A stretch of 64,000 nt of DNA, taken from Blastococcus sp. CT_GayMR16. Lineage in GTDB: Bacteria; Actinomycetota; Actinomycetes; Mycobacteriales; Geodermatophilaceae. Shown here piece after piece: positions 62,323 through 64,000 of this stretch. The number at the start of each line of letters is the position of its first letter. The stretch's first letter is position 1. The stretch is from NCBI RefSeq assembly GCF_004570875.1, contig NZ_SPQK01000015.1, positions 1 through 64,000 on the forward strand. Direction: 5' to 3'. Made by a program: the position numbers and the translations under genes. Under the pieces are notes generated by a model. That model saw only the letters and a list, made by a program, of their open reading frames with translations, had not been told where the DNA came from and ran no database searches.

Positions 62323-62475
62323 CAATTCGTCGGTCGGCGTGTTCCGCCCAGACACTGCCGTGACCAGGGGAGCCATCCCTTCCCACGAGTCACACGACAC
62401 GCCGCGGGGACGCGCCGGTGGACGCTCGGACCGAGGCCCGGGACGCGGGCCACGGCGCCACGCGAGGCCGTCGAA

Positions 62476-62511
62476 GGACCGCCCGGACCGCATGCGGAGG
62501 CAGGGCGGTCC
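62476..62511 (-). terminator. Hairpin after the hypothetical gene
   Basis: 9-bp arms (62476-62484, 62503-62511) with an inner CCGCATGCGG, 61 bp past the stop of the 62572-63345 gene. Apart from this hairpin and the nrdR promoter, the 419 bp from 62153 to 62571 show no gene. Confidence 0.5.
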
Positions 62512-62571
62512 GGCACCGCAAGAGGCCGGACAAGCACGGCGGGCACGCCCCAGGAGGGGCTGCCGACGGGA

Positions 62572-63345
62572 TCAGCCGTTGCGCGTGCCGCCCACACGGG
62601 GACGACGCGAGTGCGGCACGTGGTCGCTCAGGCGCAGCGGACGCGTCAGGAGGTCGGCGTCCGTACCCGTCGGGTCGGTCCAGCCCTCCGGGCTGGCCAC
62701 GGAGGCGGCCTTCTGTGGCTGCGCGGGGCGGGGAGCCGGCGACGCAGCGCGCGGCGACACGGCGGGGAACAGGCCGGTGTCGGCAGTGCGATGGCGGCCG
62801 AGGTCACCAGGGGCGCGATGCCGACCGGGAGAGGGGGCGGGGGCAGCACCCGCGAGCGGGGCCGAGTTCTCGGGAGCGCGGCGGCGTCCCACGGGCGGCT
62901 CCCCGCCCTCGGGAGCGCGGCGGCGACCCACGGACGCGAACTGAGCCGTCTCGTCGGCGGTGCGGCGACCCCCGGCGGACGGGGAGTCCGGTACGACGGC
63001 GAGATCGCGGACCATCGGCATCCCGGCGGTCGCCTGGGGGTCCCCATCGGCCGAGCGGGCTCGCCGGCCGGAGGGGTGGCGCGCCACCGACATCTCCTGG
63101 GTGGCCGGACCGCGGGTCGACGCACTGGGCTGGGCGACGGAGAGGTGGCGCTCCGGGAGGCGCAGCGTGGTGAGGTCGGTCCAGGCCGTCTCCTCGACCC
63201 CGCCGAGGACCACGCGGACCCACACCTGGCAGGACCCGTCGTCGGCGTGCCGCCAGCCGAGCAGTTCACCCGCCCACCACGCTCCGGCCTGGTAGACCTC
63301 GATGGCCTGAGGTTGACTGGTGAACACAGCTGCTCGGTTCTCCAT
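62572..63345 (-). CDS. Hypothetical protein with repetitive basic tail
   Basis: A 257-residue protein. ATG 63345 begins MENRAAVFTSQPQAIEVYQA. The N-terminal 70 residues look folded (YQAGAWWAGELLGWRHADDG, VWVRVVLGGVEETAWTDLTTLRLPE, a beta-sheet DNA-associated-like unit). The remainder is low complexity with a repeated GRRRAPE unit, and many Arg-His and Pro stretches. Similar proteins occur beside lexA/nrdR in Geodermatophilaceae-type genomes by my recollection, but the function is unknown. Confidence 0.7.
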   Translation of the reverse strand: MENRAAVFTSQPQAIEVYQAGAWWAGELLGWRHADDGSCQVWVRVVLGGVEETAWTDLTTLRLPERHLSVAQPSASTRGPATQEMSVARHPSGRRARSADGDPQATAGMPMVRDLAVVPDSPSAGGRRTADETAQFASVGRRRAPEGGEPPVGRRRAPENSAPLAGAAPAPSPGRHRAPGDLGRHRTADTGLFPAVSPRAASPAPRPAQPQKAASVASPEGWTDPTGTDADLLTRPLRLSDHVPHSRRPRVGGTRNG

Positions 63346-63518
63346 GGCGCCTGACACGTGACGACCGTAAGCGTTCGAGCGACCACAGACTGTGAACGCG
63401 CCCGTACTGAGGGTTGACGAAGTCGGGGCGCGACGTTGTGCGTCTCTTGCCGTGACGCCCGTCCCGACGAGGCGTAGCGCCGGTCGCTGGGTCGGCGCAT
63501 CGCGGACATCTCCCCTGG

Positions 63519-63980
63519 TCACGGCAGCTCGAGCACCTGACCGGGCAGCAGCACCGTGCCCTGGAGGCCGTTGAGCTCCTGGATGTGGTCGACCACCTCC
63601 CGCACGTCACCGGACCCTGCGGCGACGGACGCGATCGACCACAACGTGTCACCGGGCTGCACGACCACGCTCTGGACTCCGGCGAGGTGGAGGTCTCCCC
63701 CGCTCCCGGCGAGGAGTGGCCCGAGCCACGAGCCGACGGCGACGCCGGCAGCGAGGGTCAGCACCACTGCCAGCCGGCGCGCCCGCCGGGTCAGCCGCAC
63801 CCCTCGGGCGCCCGGACGGATGGTGCCGGGACGACGACTGCTCGGGGCCCGGCCCGATGACGCGCCGGGCGGCGCGACACGCGCACGGAGCGCGTCGGTA
63901 CGTGCGGCGGAGGTGCCGGCGGCCCGCCGCGCCGGAGCCGCCGACTCAGTAAGAGGCTCGGGCGGGCGGCACACACCCAC
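63519..63980 (-). CDS. Membrane-anchored LysM peptidoglycan-binding protein
   Basis: A 153-residue protein. A basic, low-complexity N-terminus of about 65 residues precedes one hydrophobic segment (RLAVVLTLAAGVAVGSWLG) and a C-terminal LysM domain (VVVQPGDTLWSIASVAAGSG, then IQELNGLQGTVLLPGQVLELP). This is the usual small LysM protein found next to lexA and nrdR in actinobacteria; it should sit outside the membrane and bind cell wall. The start is GTG 63980; an earlier start beyond the window edge is possible because only 20 bp remain. Confidence 0.85.
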   Translation of the reverse strand: MGVCRPPEPLTESAAPARRAAGTSAARTDALRARVAPPGASSGRAPSSRRPGTIRPGARGVRLTRRARRLAVVLTLAAGVAVGSWLGPLLAGSGGDLHLAGVQSVVVQPGDTLWSIASVAAGSGDVREVVDHIQELNGLQGTVLLPGQVLELP

Positions 63981-64000
63981 CCGGGAGGAGCTCCGCCCGG

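Noticed and set aside
62572-63345. CRISPR-like repeats
   Set aside because: The repeated units are in-frame GRRRAPE codons of a low-complexity protein, with no spacers and no cas genes.
63346-63518. LexA (SOS) box before the hypothetical gene
   Set aside because: Only a TCGAAC half-site is seen, without its partner.

Overview
The window is very GC-rich, densely packed DNA from a high-GC actinomycete. Protein resemblances and the mix of a form I CO dehydrogenase, xylose genes, NrdR/NrdJ and DUF817/MBL-type genes suggest a Geodermatophilaceae-like relative (Blastococcus/Modestobacter/Geodermatophilus), but that placement is an inference. About 65 genes are supported, with no rRNA, tRNA, CRISPR array, insertion sequence or prophage. 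Several promoters have a TANNNT-like -10 box 6-8 nt in front of the start codon, i.e. leaderless transcription, which is common in actinobacteria.

Layout. 1-772: tail of a gene and a lower-GC frameshifted gene. 858-8496: a sugar/polyol catabolic operon on the minus strand (RbsA-like ATPase, RbsC-like permease, binding lipoprotein, Gfo/Idh/MocA dehydrogenase, TIM-barrel isomerase) with a ROK repressor upstream. 8650-10182: DoxX-like protein, cupredoxin lipoprotein, membrane protein. 10231-14385: xylose module, xylA and a ROK regulator divergent from xylB, with an operator-like inverted repeat between them. 14497-22999: NDH-2, GCS2-type ligase, amylosucrase-like enzyme, S1C protease, GGDEF protein, and a WYL regulator/DinB pair sharing a 12-bp-arm palindrome.

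23101-30947 holds a complete form I aerobic CO dehydrogenase operon (coxM-coxS-coxL, an XdhC-YHS fusion, a MoxR ATPase and a VWA protein) with a divergent LysR regulator. The CoxL signature AYACSFR and the M-S-L order both indicate the form I enzyme, so CO (including trace CO) could serve as an electron source. 32382-34461 is a compact arsenic/metal locus (cadI/arsI divergent from arsR-aquaporin-arsC) with no ArsB or ACR3 pump. 34464-44865 holds lipid- and esterase-type enzymes, cobU, an aldo/keto reductase, a deleted gntR remnant, a hemerythrin protein and a CtpE-like P-type ATPase.

44882-51358 is a catabolic island: CaiB CoA-transferase, citryl-CoA-lyase-like protein, quinone-reductase-like protein and intradiol dioxygenase on the minus strand, divergent from an amidohydrolase and an IclR regulator. 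51390-58483 carries an alpha/beta-hydrolase-cyclase fusion without the nucleophile serine, a secreted M14 carboxypeptidase, DUF817 and MBL proteins, msrA, and an internally deleted VOC gene beside an intact VOC gene. 58626-63980 contains nrdR-nrdJ (B12-dependent ribonucleotide reductase) under a promoter with two NrdR-box-like sites centred exactly 32 bp apart, then a hypothetical protein and a LysM protein.

No wholly unknown multi-gene system was found. The most informative points are the form I cox operon with its regulatory palindromes, the divergent ars promoter built around one shared -35 region, the NrdR box pair, the leaderless promoters (including an identical 17-nt promoter/start block used twice), and three decaying genes whose original structure can still be read.
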